Below are positions 51,998-61,702 of a DNA stretch of 64,000 bases, piece after piece. The notes beneath the pieces are model-generated. The model made no database searches. It worked only from the letters and a program-made list of their open reading frames with translations, and had not been told where the DNA came from. The stretch is from an uncultured Lachnospiraceae bacterium (GTDB lineage: Bacteria; Bacillota; Clostridia; Lachnospirales; Lachnospiraceae), in assembly GCA_910584965.1 (NCBI GenBank), contig CAJUDZ010000001.1, positions 124,001 through 188,000 of the forward strand. The letters are read 5' to 3'. A program made the position numbers and the translations under genes. How positions within the stretch are numbered: position 1 is the first letter of the stretch; the number at the start of each line of letters is the position of its first letter.

Positions 51998-53014
51998 ATG
52001 ATTACAATCAGCCTGTGTATGATCGTGAAAAATGAAGAAAAGCTGCTTGCGAGATGCCTTGACAGCATCGCTGATCTGATGGATGAAATGATTATCGTGG
52101 ATACCGGTTCCACGGACAGGACAAAGGAGATCGCGGCGCGCTATACCGATAAGATCTATGATTTTTCATGGATTGGCGATTTCGCGGCGGCGCGGAATTT
52201 CGCCTTTTCCAAAGCGTCGATGGAATATATTTATTCCGCGGATGCCGACGAGGTGTTAGATGAGGAAAACCGGAAAATCTTTATGCGGTTAAAAGAAAAT
52301 CTTCTGCCGGAAATCGATATCGTACAAATGTATTATGCGAACCAGCTCGATTACGGCACCATTTATAATTTTGACAGGGAACTGCGGCCGAAACTGTTTA
52401 AAAGAGTGCGCAGTTTTGTCTGGGAAGAACCGATTCATGAACAGGTCGTTCTGGAACCGATAATTTATGACAGTGATGTCGAAATTTTGCATCTGCCGGA
52501 CGGCAGCCATAAAAACAGAGATCTTGCTGCTTTTGCGCGGATGACGTCCGAAGGAAGACGTTTGTCGAAGCGGCTTCATAATATTTATGCGAAGGAGCTT
52601 TTTATTTCGGGAGAAGAACAGGATTTTCTGGAGGCAGGCCCTTTTTTTGAAGCCTCCTGTGCGGATACGGAGCGGTCGCTGGACGAAATCAAGGAGGCGG
52701 CCTGCGTCGCGGCACGGGCGGCCAGAATCGGACAGGCTGTGGAAAAGTTTTTCAAATATGCGTTAAAAGTCGTTGCCTGCGACGGCTGTTCGGAAATCTG
52801 CTGCGAGCTCGGTCAGTACTTTCTGGAGCGCTCGGATCTGGAAGAAGCGATCGTGTGGTTTTACAATGCGGTGTATGAAACGGAGAGTATTCTTAATATA
52901 CATAGTAGTGGGGATATTCCGCTGCGCGCACTCTCGGAATGTTACCGGCTTGCCCAAAACGCGGAACAGGCAGAGGCGTTTGAGAAGTTGGCCAAAGAGT
53001 GGAAAGCGGAATGA
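51998..53014 (+). CDS. Family 2 glycosyltransferase with TPR-like tail
   Basis: This 338-residue protein has a GT2 domain (about 1-160: ISLCMIVKNEEKLLARCLDS, VDTGSTDRTKE, SADADEVLD as the DxD-type metal site, FVWEEPIHEQ) and a helical C-terminal half of TPR-like repeats (AIVWFYNAVYE, ALSECYRLAQNAEQAEAFE). Such SunS-like enzymes glycosylate proteins or peptides in the cytoplasm. Its target is unknown. The hisC gene starts 32 bases after it. Confidence 0.88.
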   Translation: MITISLCMIVKNEEKLLARCLDSIADLMDEMIIVDTGSTDRTKEIAARYTDKIYDFSWIGDFAAARNFAFSKASMEYIYSADADEVLDEENRKIFMRLKENLLPEIDIVQMYYANQLDYGTIYNFDRELRPKLFKRVRSFVWEEPIHEQVVLEPIIYDSDVEILHLPDGSHKNRDLAAFARMTSEGRRLSKRLHNIYAKELFISGEEQDFLEAGPFFEASCADTERSLDEIKEAACVAARAARIGQAVEKFFKYALKVVACDGCSEICCELGQYFLERSDLEEAIVWFYNAVYETESILNIHSSGDIPLRALSECYRLAQNAEQAEAFEKLAKEWKAE

Positions 53015-53046
53015 AGCAGTCTGTGGCTGCGGAAAGGAAAAATAAG

Positions 53047-54105
53047 ATGAAGTGGGAAGAAAATGTCAGGAAGGTGGTTCCCTATATACCGGGGGAGCAG
53101 CCCCGGGAAAAAGATGTCATCAAGCTGAATACGAATGAGTGCCCTTATCCGCCGTCCCCGATGGTGGAAAAAGCGATGGAGGAAATGCAGTATCAGGATT
53201 TGCGCCTGTACCCGGAGTTCCCGGAGAAGACGCCGCTTGCGGCGCATCTTGCGAAATACCATCATGTCGGGGAAGAACAGATTTTTATCGGGGTCGGTTC
53301 GGACGATGTGCTGTCGATGGCTTTTTTGACATTTTTTAATTCTGACAGGCCTGTCTTTTTTCCGGACATCACCTATTCTTTCTATGACGTGTGGGCGGAT
53401 ATTTACCGAATTCCCTATGAGGTACGGCCGCTGGATAAAAATTTCCGCATCCGGAAGGAAGATTATATCGGGAAAAACTGCGGCGGTGTGATTTTTCCGA
53501 ATCCCAATGCACCTACGGGAGTGCTGATGGAGCTTTCGGACATTGAAGAGATCGTAAAAGCTAATTCTGACAATGTTGTCATAATTGATGAGGCGTACAT
53601 TGATTTTGGCGGAACGACCTGTCTTCCTTTGCTGGAAAAATATGACAACCTGCTTGTTGTCCGCACCTTTTCCAAGTCAAGGGCTATGGCGGGCGGCAGA
53701 ATCGGTTATGCGGTCGGGAACGAAAAATTGCTCCGGTATCTGAATGATGCGAAATATTCCGTCAATTCTTATACGATGAACAGGCCGGCGCTGCGGCTCG
53801 GCGCGGCCTCCGTGAAAGACGAGGCATATTTTCAGGAAATCTGCGGAAAGATTGTCAGAACAAGAGAGCGGAGCGAGAAGGAACTGGCGGCGCTTGGATT
53901 TACGTTTCCGGCGTCTTATGGAAATTTCATTTTTGCCTCACATGAAAAGGTCAGGGCACAGGAAATTTTTGAAAGGCTCAAGGAAAAGCATATATACGTA
54001 AGACACTGGAATAAGGCGCGGATTGACAATTATCTGCGGATTACGATCGGAACGGATGAGGAGATGGATGCGCTGTTTGCGGCTCTGCGGGAGATCATAG
54101 CGTGA
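53047..54105 (+). CDS. hisC: Histidinol-phosphate aminotransferase family
   Basis: This 352-residue type I PLP aminotransferase starts at ATG 53047 after GGAAAGGA. NPNAPTG, IDEAYIDFGG and RTFSKSRAMAGGRIGYA (Schiff-base Lys) are the family motifs, together with LRITIGT. HisC moves an amino group to imidazole-acetol phosphate in histidine synthesis, but related enzymes act on aromatic amino acids or in cobalamin synthesis. It is not in a his operon here, so the symbol is by similarity only. Its stop codon is inside a 15-bp palindrome. Confidence 0.88.
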   Translation: MKWEENVRKVVPYIPGEQPREKDVIKLNTNECPYPPSPMVEKAMEEMQYQDLRLYPEFPEKTPLAAHLAKYHHVGEEQIFIGVGSDDVLSMAFLTFFNSDRPVFFPDITYSFYDVWADIYRIPYEVRPLDKNFRIRKEDYIGKNCGGVIFPNPNAPTGVLMELSDIEEIVKANSDNVVIIDEAYIDFGGTTCLPLLEKYDNLLVVRTFSKSRAMAGGRIGYAVGNEKLLRYLNDAKYSVNSYTMNRPALRLGAASVKDEAYFQEICGKIVRTRERSEKELAALGFTFPASYGNFIFASHEKVRAQEIFERLKEKHIYVRHWNKARIDNYLRITIGTDEEMDALFAALREIIA

Positions 54106-54197
54106 GAAAAGTCAGCTTAGCTGACTTTTCTCACGCTGGAGAATGCCTGAAAATCGGCATTCTCCGCACAGATTTGTGTCGCTGCGAAGCAGCGACA
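54102..54197. repeat. Three consecutive hairpins after hisC
   Basis: GTGAGAAAAGTCAGC (54102-54116)/GCTGACTTTTCTCAC (54120-54134) includes the hisC stop. Then come GGAGAATGCC (54138-54147)/GGCATTCTCC (54156-54165) and TGTCGCTGC (54177-54185)/GCAGCGACA (54189-54197). The middle one belongs to the dispersed GAGAATGC family. The first may terminate; the set looks like a compound REP-like element. Confidence 0.75.
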
Positions 54198-54269
54198 TGG
54201 CGGCTCGCGTAACGGAAAACAATATCACGTGTTATATTTTAAGGAAAGAAAGGAAAAGGTAAAAGAAAT

Positions 54270-54770
54270 ATGGATAGTCTGGCGATTTGGTTTGCAAACA
54301 CACTGGGGCAGTTTGTGTCGAGGGAGGTTGTTATTTTTATCATCTCCATGATACCGATACTGGAACTGCGGGGAGGACTTCTTGTCGCGTCTTTGCTGAA
54401 TGTATCAATAACAACTGCTATTCCTATTTGCATCATCGGCAACATCATCCCGATTCCGTTTATCCTGCTGTTTATCAAGCAGATTTTTAAATGGTTAAAG
54501 AAGATTAAACTTTTCAGGGGTATCATCGAAAGGCTGGAAGCGCGGGCGATGGGGAAGAGCGAATCGATCAAAAAATATGAGTTCTGGGGACTTGTGCTGT
54601 TCGTCGGCATCCCGCTTCCGGGAACGGGCGCGTGGACGGGGTCGCTGATCGCGGCGCTTCTTGACGTGGATTTTAAAAAGGCGGTTCTTGCGGAGCTGCT
54701 CGGAATTATAATAGCGACTGTTATCATGTCGATTGTATCTTATGGGCTGTTAGGAGCGCTGATCGGATAG
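54270..54770 (+). CDS. Small multidrug export protein family (COG2426)
   Basis: This 166-residue membrane protein has about four transmembrane helices and the family segments ISMIPILELRGGLLVASLL and VLFVGIPLPGTGAWTGSLIAALL, with paired Pro and Gly-rich re-entrant turns. Members are annotated small multidrug exporters, with little experimental support; the fold is related to DedA/SNARE-associated proteins. AAGGAAAAGG precedes the start. Confidence 0.85.
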   Translation: MDSLAIWFANTLGQFVSREVVIFIISMIPILELRGGLLVASLLNVSITTAIPICIIGNIIPIPFILLFIKQIFKWLKKIKLFRGIIERLEARAMGKSESIKKYEFWGLVLFVGIPLPGTGAWTGSLIAALLDVDFKKAVLAELLGIIIATVIMSIVSYGLLGALIG

Positions 54771-54884
54771 CAGAGTGAAGATCATACGGATATCATCCGG
54801 CTGATGCGGGGAGGACCGCGAAGGCCGGCAGAGAACTGCCATACTGATTTGCGGACCCGGTTAAACGGGCGTATGGGAGATGGA

Positions 54885-57800
54885 ATGACAAAGGGTTCAT
54901 ATACCAATTTTCTGAAAAAAAAGCGTGTATTTGTTATAGGTATCGTGATGCTGCTTTTGGCGGCAGGTGTCTTTCTTGCGGCTAAATCCGGATTTTATTT
55001 TAATATTCAGAGAGCCAACGGCGCGAATCTGGCATTGCAAAAAGGCGTCATAGCCCGCTGCGACAGCATGGAGACGGAAAGTCTGTCGGCGGATAAGGCC
55101 ATTGATGGGGACGACGAAGCGTTGTCCTCCCGTTGGTCGAGCGAGAATAACTGGGAAAACGCTTCCCATTTTATAGAACTGGAATTTCCGGAAGAAATTT
55201 CAGTTTCTTTTGTTATCCTGAAATGGGAGCGGACCAATGTGACTTCTTACCGTCTGGAGGGTTCGACGGACGGAAAGAGCTGGCTGACGCTGGAATCCTT
55301 TGACAGGGCGCCCTCTTCCAAAAAGCAGGAGATTCCGCTGCAGAATGCGGTGACGGTGCGTTTTCTACGGCTGTCCACGAGCGAAGTGTCCAAAGAGGAA
55401 GCGGATTATTCCAATCTGTATCAAAACGTATCGCTGTTTGAATTTGAAGTGTACGCGGACAAGCCGGCCGCCTATCAGATCGAAGCGCCGGAAATCGTCA
55501 CAGAGAATAATAACATTCGTTATCTGCAAATGCCGCAGGCGCCGGAGGGTTACCGGGTCACATATCTGGGAGCGGATTACGAACAGGTTATCGGCGCCGA
55601 CGGCAGAGTCTTCGACACGATACAGGAGAAGGAAGTGGAAGTCGGATTTCTGGTAGAACCGGAGGACGGTTCCGATTCCGGGCGGGAAATATCCTTTACG
55701 ATACGGGTTCCGGCGGCGCCATACGGGGCTTATGGGAATCCGGACAGCCCGTCGGAAAATACGGAAGACTCATCGGCCAATGCCGAAGAACCCGGCAGTA
55801 ATGCAAAACCAGAAGTGATTCCGGCGATTGCGGAATGGGACGGCGGCGGCGGAACATTTGTGCCGGGCGCGGATTCCCGCATCGTGATACAGAGGGAAGA
55901 ACTGCGGCAGACGGCGGAACTGTTCGCTCAGCGGTTTGATGAAATCATGGGACGCGAAATTTCCATCCTGGAGGGAACCTGGGAGGATGTGCGCCCGGGG
56001 GATTTTTGTCTGGGGTATGCGCCCGGGGAGGCTGACGGGCAGTCCGCCGGGGGATTTTGTTTCGGCGGTGCGGCCGAAGGACTCGGTGAAGAGGGGTATC
56101 TGTGTGAGATTACTGACAAGTGTGTCATAACAGGGAGCCATCAGCAGGGCATTTATTGGGGAACCATTACTGCCTTGCAGATTCTGAAAGGGCAGGAGGG
56201 GAAAATCCCACAGGGGCGGATACGGGATTACCCCCGGTATCCGGTGCGCGGCTTCGGCATCGATGTGGCGAGAAAGCCTGTTTCGATGGCGATGTTATAT
56301 CGGATCATGGAAAATATGTCCTGGTATAAGATGAATGATCTCTGCATTCATTTGAACGATAATGTCATTCTGAGCACGAGCGGCCTGACGGGTTCGGTCG
56401 AAGAGGCGATGACTGCTTACAGCGCCTTTCGGATTGACAGTAATGTCATAAATGAAAAGGGAGAGCCGCTGACTTCTTCGGACTATGCCTATACGGCGGA
56501 GGAATTTGCATCCTTTATCGCGGACGGGGCGCGCTATGGCGTGCGCATCGTGCCGGAAATCGATACGCCGGCTCATTCCCTTTCGATTACAAAGCTTTTT
56601 CCGCAATACGCGCTGACCGTGCGAAACGAAGCCGTGGACCAGATCGATTTAAGTAAACGGGAGGCGGTAGAGCTTGTAAAAGGAATCTGGCGGGAGGCGC
56701 TTGGCGTCGAAGCGGCCGATGCACAGAGCGGCGAAGCGGAGCAGGCGCAGCGTGTTTCTTCTTTTCAGGGAGCGGAGATCGTGAATATTGGCATGGATGA
56801 ATATTACGGCGACGGCGAGACTTACCGCAGGTATATGAACGAGCTGATTCAGATGATACGGGAGGAAAGCGGCGTGGAGAAGATACGGCTCTGGGGGAGC
56901 CTGAGCAATATGGAGGGCGCTTCGATGCCGCCGGCGGAGGGACTTCAGATGAATATTTGGAGTACGCTCTGGGCCGATCCGCTTTCCATGTACCGGGCCG
57001 GCTATACGCTGATTAATATGCAGAATAATCATCTTTATATTATTCCCGGCGGCGGCTACGATTATCTGGACAAAGAAGAGCTTTACCAAAACTGGGAGCC
57101 GAATAAATTCTATGACTATAACCAGTTAGAGACGATTCCGGCCTATTCTCCGCAAATGGCGGGGGCGGCTTATATGATCTGGAACGATATGAGCGGCAGG
57201 CTGGATGTGGGCATCAGCGAGCCGGAGCTGTTTGACCGTTTTTTTGCACCGCTTGGCGTCATCGGCGGAAAGCTGTGGGGAGAGACGGAAGGCACTTATG
57301 AGGAATGGACAGAACGGTTTGAAACGCTTGGCACCGCGCCGGGAAGCAACCCCTATGGGGCGGCGGAATGGGAAGGGGACAGGATGGTGATTTGGCCGGA
57401 CGAGACCCTTTCTTTTTCCGGGACGGGCGATTATGTGAATACCGGGTATACGGGCGGATATGGAAACGGCGTCGGCATCGGCGGCAGTTATACCGTCAGA
57501 ATGGAAGTTTACCGGGAAACATCCGGGCATGAAGGAAACGCCGGAGCCGGAAAAGGCGCTTCAGCGGACGGCACCGGCCGAAAAGCACAGGAAGAAATCC
57601 TGTTTGAGACGGACTGCGCCTACGGACAGACCGCGTTCAAGGCGGTGCAGACGGGAACCGGACAGGTCGGCTTTTCCAGAGAAGGGAAAGATTATTCCTT
57701 TGATTATACGCTTCCTGCCGGGGAATGGGTGAGCCTTGAAGTGCGGGGGGAAAAGGACCGGACGAGCCTGTATGTCAACGGAAAGCTGGCGGATACGCTC

Positions 57801-57929
57801 GGAAACGGAGAACCTTTCGGCGAATATGCGGCATTTGTTTTCCCGTTGGAGCGGATTGGTTCAACAACAAACGGATTTTGTGGTATGATAAGAGGAATCG
57901 AGGTGGAAGCGGATGGAAGCTTATACTGA
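54885..57929 (+). CDS. Membrane-anchored GH20 beta-N-acetylhexosaminidase
   Basis: I chose ATG 54885, five bases after GGGAG. The 1014-residue protein has a transmembrane anchor (about 14-34), a discoidin/F5-8C domain (about 45-190, SADKAIDGDDEALSSRWSSE), a linker, a GH20 N-terminal beta domain (about 310-440), the GH20 barrel (about 450-810) and a LamG-like C-terminal domain (about 835-1014). VRGFGIDVARKPVSM and VPEIDTPAHS are family motifs, and NIGMDEYYG (about 637-645) has the catalytic Asp-Glu pair. It should remove terminal GlcNAc/GalNAc from host or mucin glycans at the cell surface. The next gene starts 17 bases before its end. Confidence 0.92.
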   Translation: MTKGSYTNFLKKKRVFVIGIVMLLLAAGVFLAAKSGFYFNIQRANGANLALQKGVIARCDSMETESLSADKAIDGDDEALSSRWSSENNWENASHFIELEFPEEISVSFVILKWERTNVTSYRLEGSTDGKSWLTLESFDRAPSSKKQEIPLQNAVTVRFLRLSTSEVSKEEADYSNLYQNVSLFEFEVYADKPAAYQIEAPEIVTENNNIRYLQMPQAPEGYRVTYLGADYEQVIGADGRVFDTIQEKEVEVGFLVEPEDGSDSGREISFTIRVPAAPYGAYGNPDSPSENTEDSSANAEEPGSNAKPEVIPAIAEWDGGGGTFVPGADSRIVIQREELRQTAELFAQRFDEIMGREISILEGTWEDVRPGDFCLGYAPGEADGQSAGGFCFGGAAEGLGEEGYLCEITDKCVITGSHQQGIYWGTITALQILKGQEGKIPQGRIRDYPRYPVRGFGIDVARKPVSMAMLYRIMENMSWYKMNDLCIHLNDNVILSTSGLTGSVEEAMTAYSAFRIDSNVINEKGEPLTSSDYAYTAEEFASFIADGARYGVRIVPEIDTPAHSLSITKLFPQYALTVRNEAVDQIDLSKREAVELVKGIWREALGVEAADAQSGEAEQAQRVSSFQGAEIVNIGMDEYYGDGETYRRYMNELIQMIREESGVEKIRLWGSLSNMEGASMPPAEGLQMNIWSTLWADPLSMYRAGYTLINMQNNHLYIIPGGGYDYLDKEELYQNWEPNKFYDYNQLETIPAYSPQMAGAAYMIWNDMSGRLDVGISEPELFDRFFAPLGVIGGKLWGETEGTYEEWTERFETLGTAPGSNPYGAAEWEGDRMVIWPDETLSFSGTGDYVNTGYTGGYGNGVGIGGSYTVRMEVYRETSGHEGNAGAGKGASADGTGRKAQEEILFETDCAYGQTAFKAVQTGTGQVGFSREGKDYSFDYTLPAGEWVSLEVRGEKDRTSLYVNGKLADTLGNGEPFGEYAAFVFPLERIGSTTNGFCGMIRGIEVEADGSLY

Positions 57930-58779
57930 TTTTGCCGGCGTATACGATATTTTCATGGATGAGACGCCCTATGAGGAGTGGTGCGCGTTTCTGGACGCCG
58001 CGCTTACGCGTTACCGGGTGAAAGACGGGGCGGCGGATGAACGGCTGTTACAGGAACAGAATACGGTCGTAGATCTGGGTTGCGGGACGGGGACGCTGAC
58101 CGAACTGCTGGCCGCAAAAGGCTATGATATGATCGGCATCGACAATTCGCAGGAGATGTTACAGCGCGCGATTGAGAAAAAAGAGCGTTCGGGGCTGGAC
58201 ATCCTGTATTTGCTTCAGGATATGCGGGAGTTTGAGCTGTACGGGGCGGCCGGCGCTGTCGTCAGCGTATGCGACAGCCTGAATTATCTGCTGACCGAAG
58301 AAGACTTGCTGGCCGTTTTCCGGCTGGTCGAAAATTATCTGTATCCGGGCGGGGTATTTATTTTTGATTTCAATACGGTATATAAATATGAAATCATGAT
58401 CGGAGATGCGACGATTGCCGAGAACCGGGAAGAATGCAGCTTTATCTGGGAAAACTATTATGACCCGAAAGAAGAGATCAATGAATATGATCTGACTGTT
58501 TTCGTAAAAGAGAATAGAAAAGAAAACATGTGTTATGAAACAGAAATGCGAGGAGGCCGGGAGGAAGGAAGCGGCTGTGAGGAAGGCGCCCGGTCAGAAG
58601 ATGTTTTCCGGCGCTTTCAGGAGACCCACTATCAGCGGGGATATCGGCTGGCGCAGATGCGGGGGCTGTTGGAAAAGGCCGGCCTCACTTTTCTGGAGGC
58701 GGCGGATGCCGATACGCGGGGTGAGGTGACGCCGGAGAGCGGGCGGATCGTTGTCACGGCCCGGAAAGAAAGCGCATAA
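57913..58779 (+). CDS. SAM-dependent methyltransferase
   Basis: This 288-residue class I methyltransferase has VVDLGCGTGTLTELLAAKG (SAM motif I, about 53-71), MIGIDNSQEML (acidic ribose-binding position) and VVSVCDSLNYLL. Relatives near hslO in Lachnospiraceae are often of unknown substrate. It overlaps GH20 by 17 bases, and GAGG upstream in that gene serves as its ribosome site, so the three genes GH20-methyltransferase-hslO are probably co-transcribed. A Glu/Gly-rich insertion (about 212-232) is unusual. Confidence 0.88.
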   Translation: MEAYTDFAGVYDIFMDETPYEEWCAFLDAALTRYRVKDGAADERLLQEQNTVVDLGCGTGTLTELLAAKGYDMIGIDNSQEMLQRAIEKKERSGLDILYLLQDMREFELYGAAGAVVSVCDSLNYLLTEEDLLAVFRLVENYLYPGGVFIFDFNTVYKYEIMIGDATIAENREECSFIWENYYDPKEEINEYDLTVFVKENRKENMCYETEMRGGREEGSGCEEGARSEDVFRRFQETHYQRGYRLAQMRGLLEKAGLTFLEAADADTRGEVTPESGRIVVTARKESA

Positions 58780-58799
58780 GAAAGGGGAGGCATATCAAA

Positions 58800-59666
58800 A
58801 TGGCGGATTATCTGATAAGAGCGACGGCGGCGGACGCACAGGTGCGTGCGTTTGCGGTAACGTCGAGAGATTTGGTGGAAGAGGCGAGGAGCAGGCATGA
58901 TTTGAGTCCGGTCGTTACGGCCGCGCTCGGCCGGCTGATGACGGGGGCCTGTCTGATGGGCAGCATGTTAAAGGGAGAAAAAGACGTGCTGACCCTGCAG
59001 ATCAGCGGGGACGGCCCGGCGGGAGGCATGACGGTAACGGCGGACTCTCAGGGCAATGTCAAAGGTTATGCGAAGAATCCCCAGGCGATGATGCCGCCCA
59101 ACGCACAGGGCAAGCTGGATGTGGGAGGCGTGGTCGGAAAAGGATATCTGAGTGTGATTAAGGACATGGGCATGAAGGACCCTTACGCGTCCCAGGTGGA
59201 ATTGCAGACGGGCGAGATTGCCGATGACCTGACCTATTATTTTGCGGCGTCGGAACAGGTGCCTTCCTGCGTGGCGCTCGGTATTCTGATGGAGCGGGAC
59301 AATACGGTGAAACAGGCGGGCGGTTTTATCATTCAGCTTATGCCTTTTGCACAGGAAGAGGTGATCAGGAAGCTGGAAGAGAATGTGTCCGGCTTAAAAC
59401 CGGTGACGACGCTTTTGGAAGAGGGCAATACGCCGGAGCAGATCTTATCGCTCCTGTTAGGCGGCATGGGTCTTGAAATTACGGAAAAGACGCCGGTGCG
59501 TTTCCTGTGCGGCTGTTCGAAGGAGCGGGTGGAAAAGGTGCTTTACAGCCTGAAAAAAGAGGAATTACAGGAGATGATTGCGGAAGGGAAAGACGTGGAA
59601 CTGCATTGTCATTTCTGCAATACGGATTATGCTTTTACGGTGGAAGAACTGAAAAAGATGGTATAG
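58800..59666 (+). CDS. hslO: Redox-regulated chaperone Hsp33
   Basis: This 288-residue protein has the Hsp33 N-terminal domain (YLIRATAADAQVRAFAV, LGRLMTGACLMGSMLKG) and the C-terminal zinc site CGCSKE ... CHFCN (four Cys). When oxidised, zinc is released and the protein holds unfolding proteins. AAAGGGGAGG precedes the start. Length is normal. Confidence 0.96.
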   Translation: MADYLIRATAADAQVRAFAVTSRDLVEEARSRHDLSPVVTAALGRLMTGACLMGSMLKGEKDVLTLQISGDGPAGGMTVTADSQGNVKGYAKNPQAMMPPNAQGKLDVGGVVGKGYLSVIKDMGMKDPYASQVELQTGEIADDLTYYFAASEQVPSCVALGILMERDNTVKQAGGFIIQLMPFAQEEVIRKLEENVSGLKPVTTLLEEGNTPEQILSLLLGGMGLEITEKTPVRFLCGCSKERVEKVLYSLKKEELQEMIAEGKDVELHCHFCNTDYAFTVEELKKMV

Positions 59667-59771
59667 ACGGCGGGGAATCGGCGGACAATAGACAAAAAGC
59701 GCGAAAAGCCGTGGGAAGACCGAAAAAGAGACGGTGCACAAATAACGTAGATCAAGGAGGCACAGAGCAGA

Positions 59772-61682
59772 ATGAAGCATGGATTTATAAAAGTTGCGGC
59801 GATAACGCCCCGGATTAAAGTTGCTGATCCGGTCTATAATGGGCGGCAGATATGTGAACGCATGGAAGAGGCCGTGGAGAAGGGGGCGAAAATCATCGTG
59901 TTCCCGGAACTGTGCCTGACAGGATATACATGCGGCGATCTGTTTTTACAGGAACTTCTCTTAAAAACGGCGAAAGAGCAGCTGCGGGTTATTGCCGATG
60001 CGTCGGAAGGAAACGATGCGCTCGTTTTCGTCGGTCTGCCTGTGGAAAAAGACTATAAACTTTATAATGTGGCGGCGGCGATTCATGACGGAAAAGTGCT
60101 TGGAATGATTCCGAAGCGTTTCATTCCGGCTTATGCGGAATTTTACGAGACAAGGCATTTCACGCCGGGTAATCAAACGCCGGAGCCTTTTCTATGGGAA
60201 GATGAAGAGATACCGTTCGGAAGCAGTCTTCTTTTTCAGGCGGATTCCATGCGGGAGCTCATCGTGGGCTGTGAGATCTGTGAAGATATCTGGGTGCCGG
60301 ATTCGCCGGGGTTATCCCATGCAATGGCGGGGGCCGGTGTGATCGTGAACCTTTCCGCATCTAACGAAACGGTGGGAAAGGACAGTTACCGGGAGATGCT
60401 CGTGAAATCCGCGAGCGCACGCTTTATCGCGGGATATGTCTATGCTTCCGCGGGGGAAGGGGAATCCACTCAGGATCTTGTTTTCGGAGGACATAACCTG
60501 ATTGCCGAAAACGGAACGGTGCTGGCGCAGTCGAAGCGTTTCTGCGCGCAGACGGTATATGCCGATCTGGATATTCACAGACTGAACCATGAGCGGCGCA
60601 GAATGACGAGCTTTCATACGGGAAATAAAGAAAAATATCAGACGTTATTATTCCGCCTGGAAGAGGAGGATACGGAGCTTGAGCGGATCTACGACGCGAT
60701 GCCTTTCGTGCCGTCCGGGCAGAAGGAACGGGAAGCGCGCTGTGAGGAAATCCTGTCCATCCAGTCCCACGGCCTGAAAAAACGTTATGAGCATACAAAT
60801 GCCAAAACGGCTGTTATCGGTGTATCCGGCGGCCTGGATTCCGCGCTGGCGCTGCTCGTGACGGTTCGCGCTTTCGATCTTCTAAAACGCTCCAGAGAGC
60901 AGATCGTCGCGGTGACGATGCCCTGTTTCGGGACGACGGACAGAACGTACCGCAATTCCTGTAAGCTGGCAGAAGCGCTTGGCGTTACTTTGGAAGAAGT
61001 GAATATTAAGGAAGCCGTAACCGTTCATTTCCGGGATATCGGACAGGAAAGTGACAGACATGACATTACTTATGAGAACGGACAGGCGAGGGAACGGACG
61101 CAGGTATTGATGGATATTGCCAACAAAACTGACGGTATGGTCATCGGGACGGGCGATATGTCGGAACTTGCGCTCGGATGGGCAACCTATAACGGAGATC
61201 ATATGTCCATGTACGGCGTCAACAGCGGCGTGCCGAAGACGCTGGTGCGCCATCTCGTAAAATATTATGCGGATACCTGTCAGCAGGAAGAACTGACCGG
61301 AATTCTGCTGGACATACTTGACACACCTGTCAGTCCTGAACTGCTGCCTCCGTCGGGGGATGCGATTTCTCAGAAAACGGAAGATCTGGTAGGGCCTTAT
61401 GAACTGCATGACTTTTTCCTGTATTATATGCTGCGGTGTGGATTCGAACCGGCCAAAATCTACCGGATTGCGAAGACTTCCTTTGCAGGCCGGTATTCGG
61501 AAGAAATTATTTTGAAGTGGCTGAAGACCTTTTACCGCAGATTTTTTGCACAGCAGTTTAAACGGTCCTGCCTGCCCGACGGCCCCAAAGTCGGAAGCGT
61601 TGCCCTCTCTCCGAGAGGAGACCTGCGCATGCCTTCGGATGCCGCCGCCGCGATATGGCTTAAACAGCTGGAGGAATTGTGA
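59772..61682 (+). CDS. nadE: Glutamine-dependent NAD synthetase
   Basis: This 636-residue protein has an N-terminal nitrilase-type glutaminase (about 1-290) with FPELCLTGYTCGD (Glu), MIPKRFIPAYAEFYE (Lys) and VGCEICEDIW (Cys), then a synthetase domain (about 320-636) with VIGVSGGLDSALALLV and GTGDMSELALGWATYNGDH. It forms NAD from deamido-NAD with glutamine as nitrogen donor. This is probably the housekeeping enzyme; a smaller ammonia-dependent one lies in the mobile element at 42683. AAGGAGG lies before the start. Confidence 0.96.
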   Translation: MKHGFIKVAAITPRIKVADPVYNGRQICERMEEAVEKGAKIIVFPELCLTGYTCGDLFLQELLLKTAKEQLRVIADASEGNDALVFVGLPVEKDYKLYNVAAAIHDGKVLGMIPKRFIPAYAEFYETRHFTPGNQTPEPFLWEDEEIPFGSSLLFQADSMRELIVGCEICEDIWVPDSPGLSHAMAGAGVIVNLSASNETVGKDSYREMLVKSASARFIAGYVYASAGEGESTQDLVFGGHNLIAENGTVLAQSKRFCAQTVYADLDIHRLNHERRRMTSFHTGNKEKYQTLLFRLEEEDTELERIYDAMPFVPSGQKEREARCEEILSIQSHGLKKRYEHTNAKTAVIGVSGGLDSALALLVTVRAFDLLKRSREQIVAVTMPCFGTTDRTYRNSCKLAEALGVTLEEVNIKEAVTVHFRDIGQESDRHDITYENGQARERTQVLMDIANKTDGMVIGTGDMSELALGWATYNGDHMSMYGVNSGVPKTLVRHLVKYYADTCQQEELTGILLDILDTPVSPELLPPSGDAISQKTEDLVGPYELHDFFLYYMLRCGFEPAKIYRIAKTSFAGRYSEEIILKWLKTFYRRFFAQQFKRSCLPDGPKVGSVALSPRGDLRMPSDAAAAIWLKQLEEL

Positions 61683-61702
61683 CAGGAACATGGATAGCGT
61701 AA

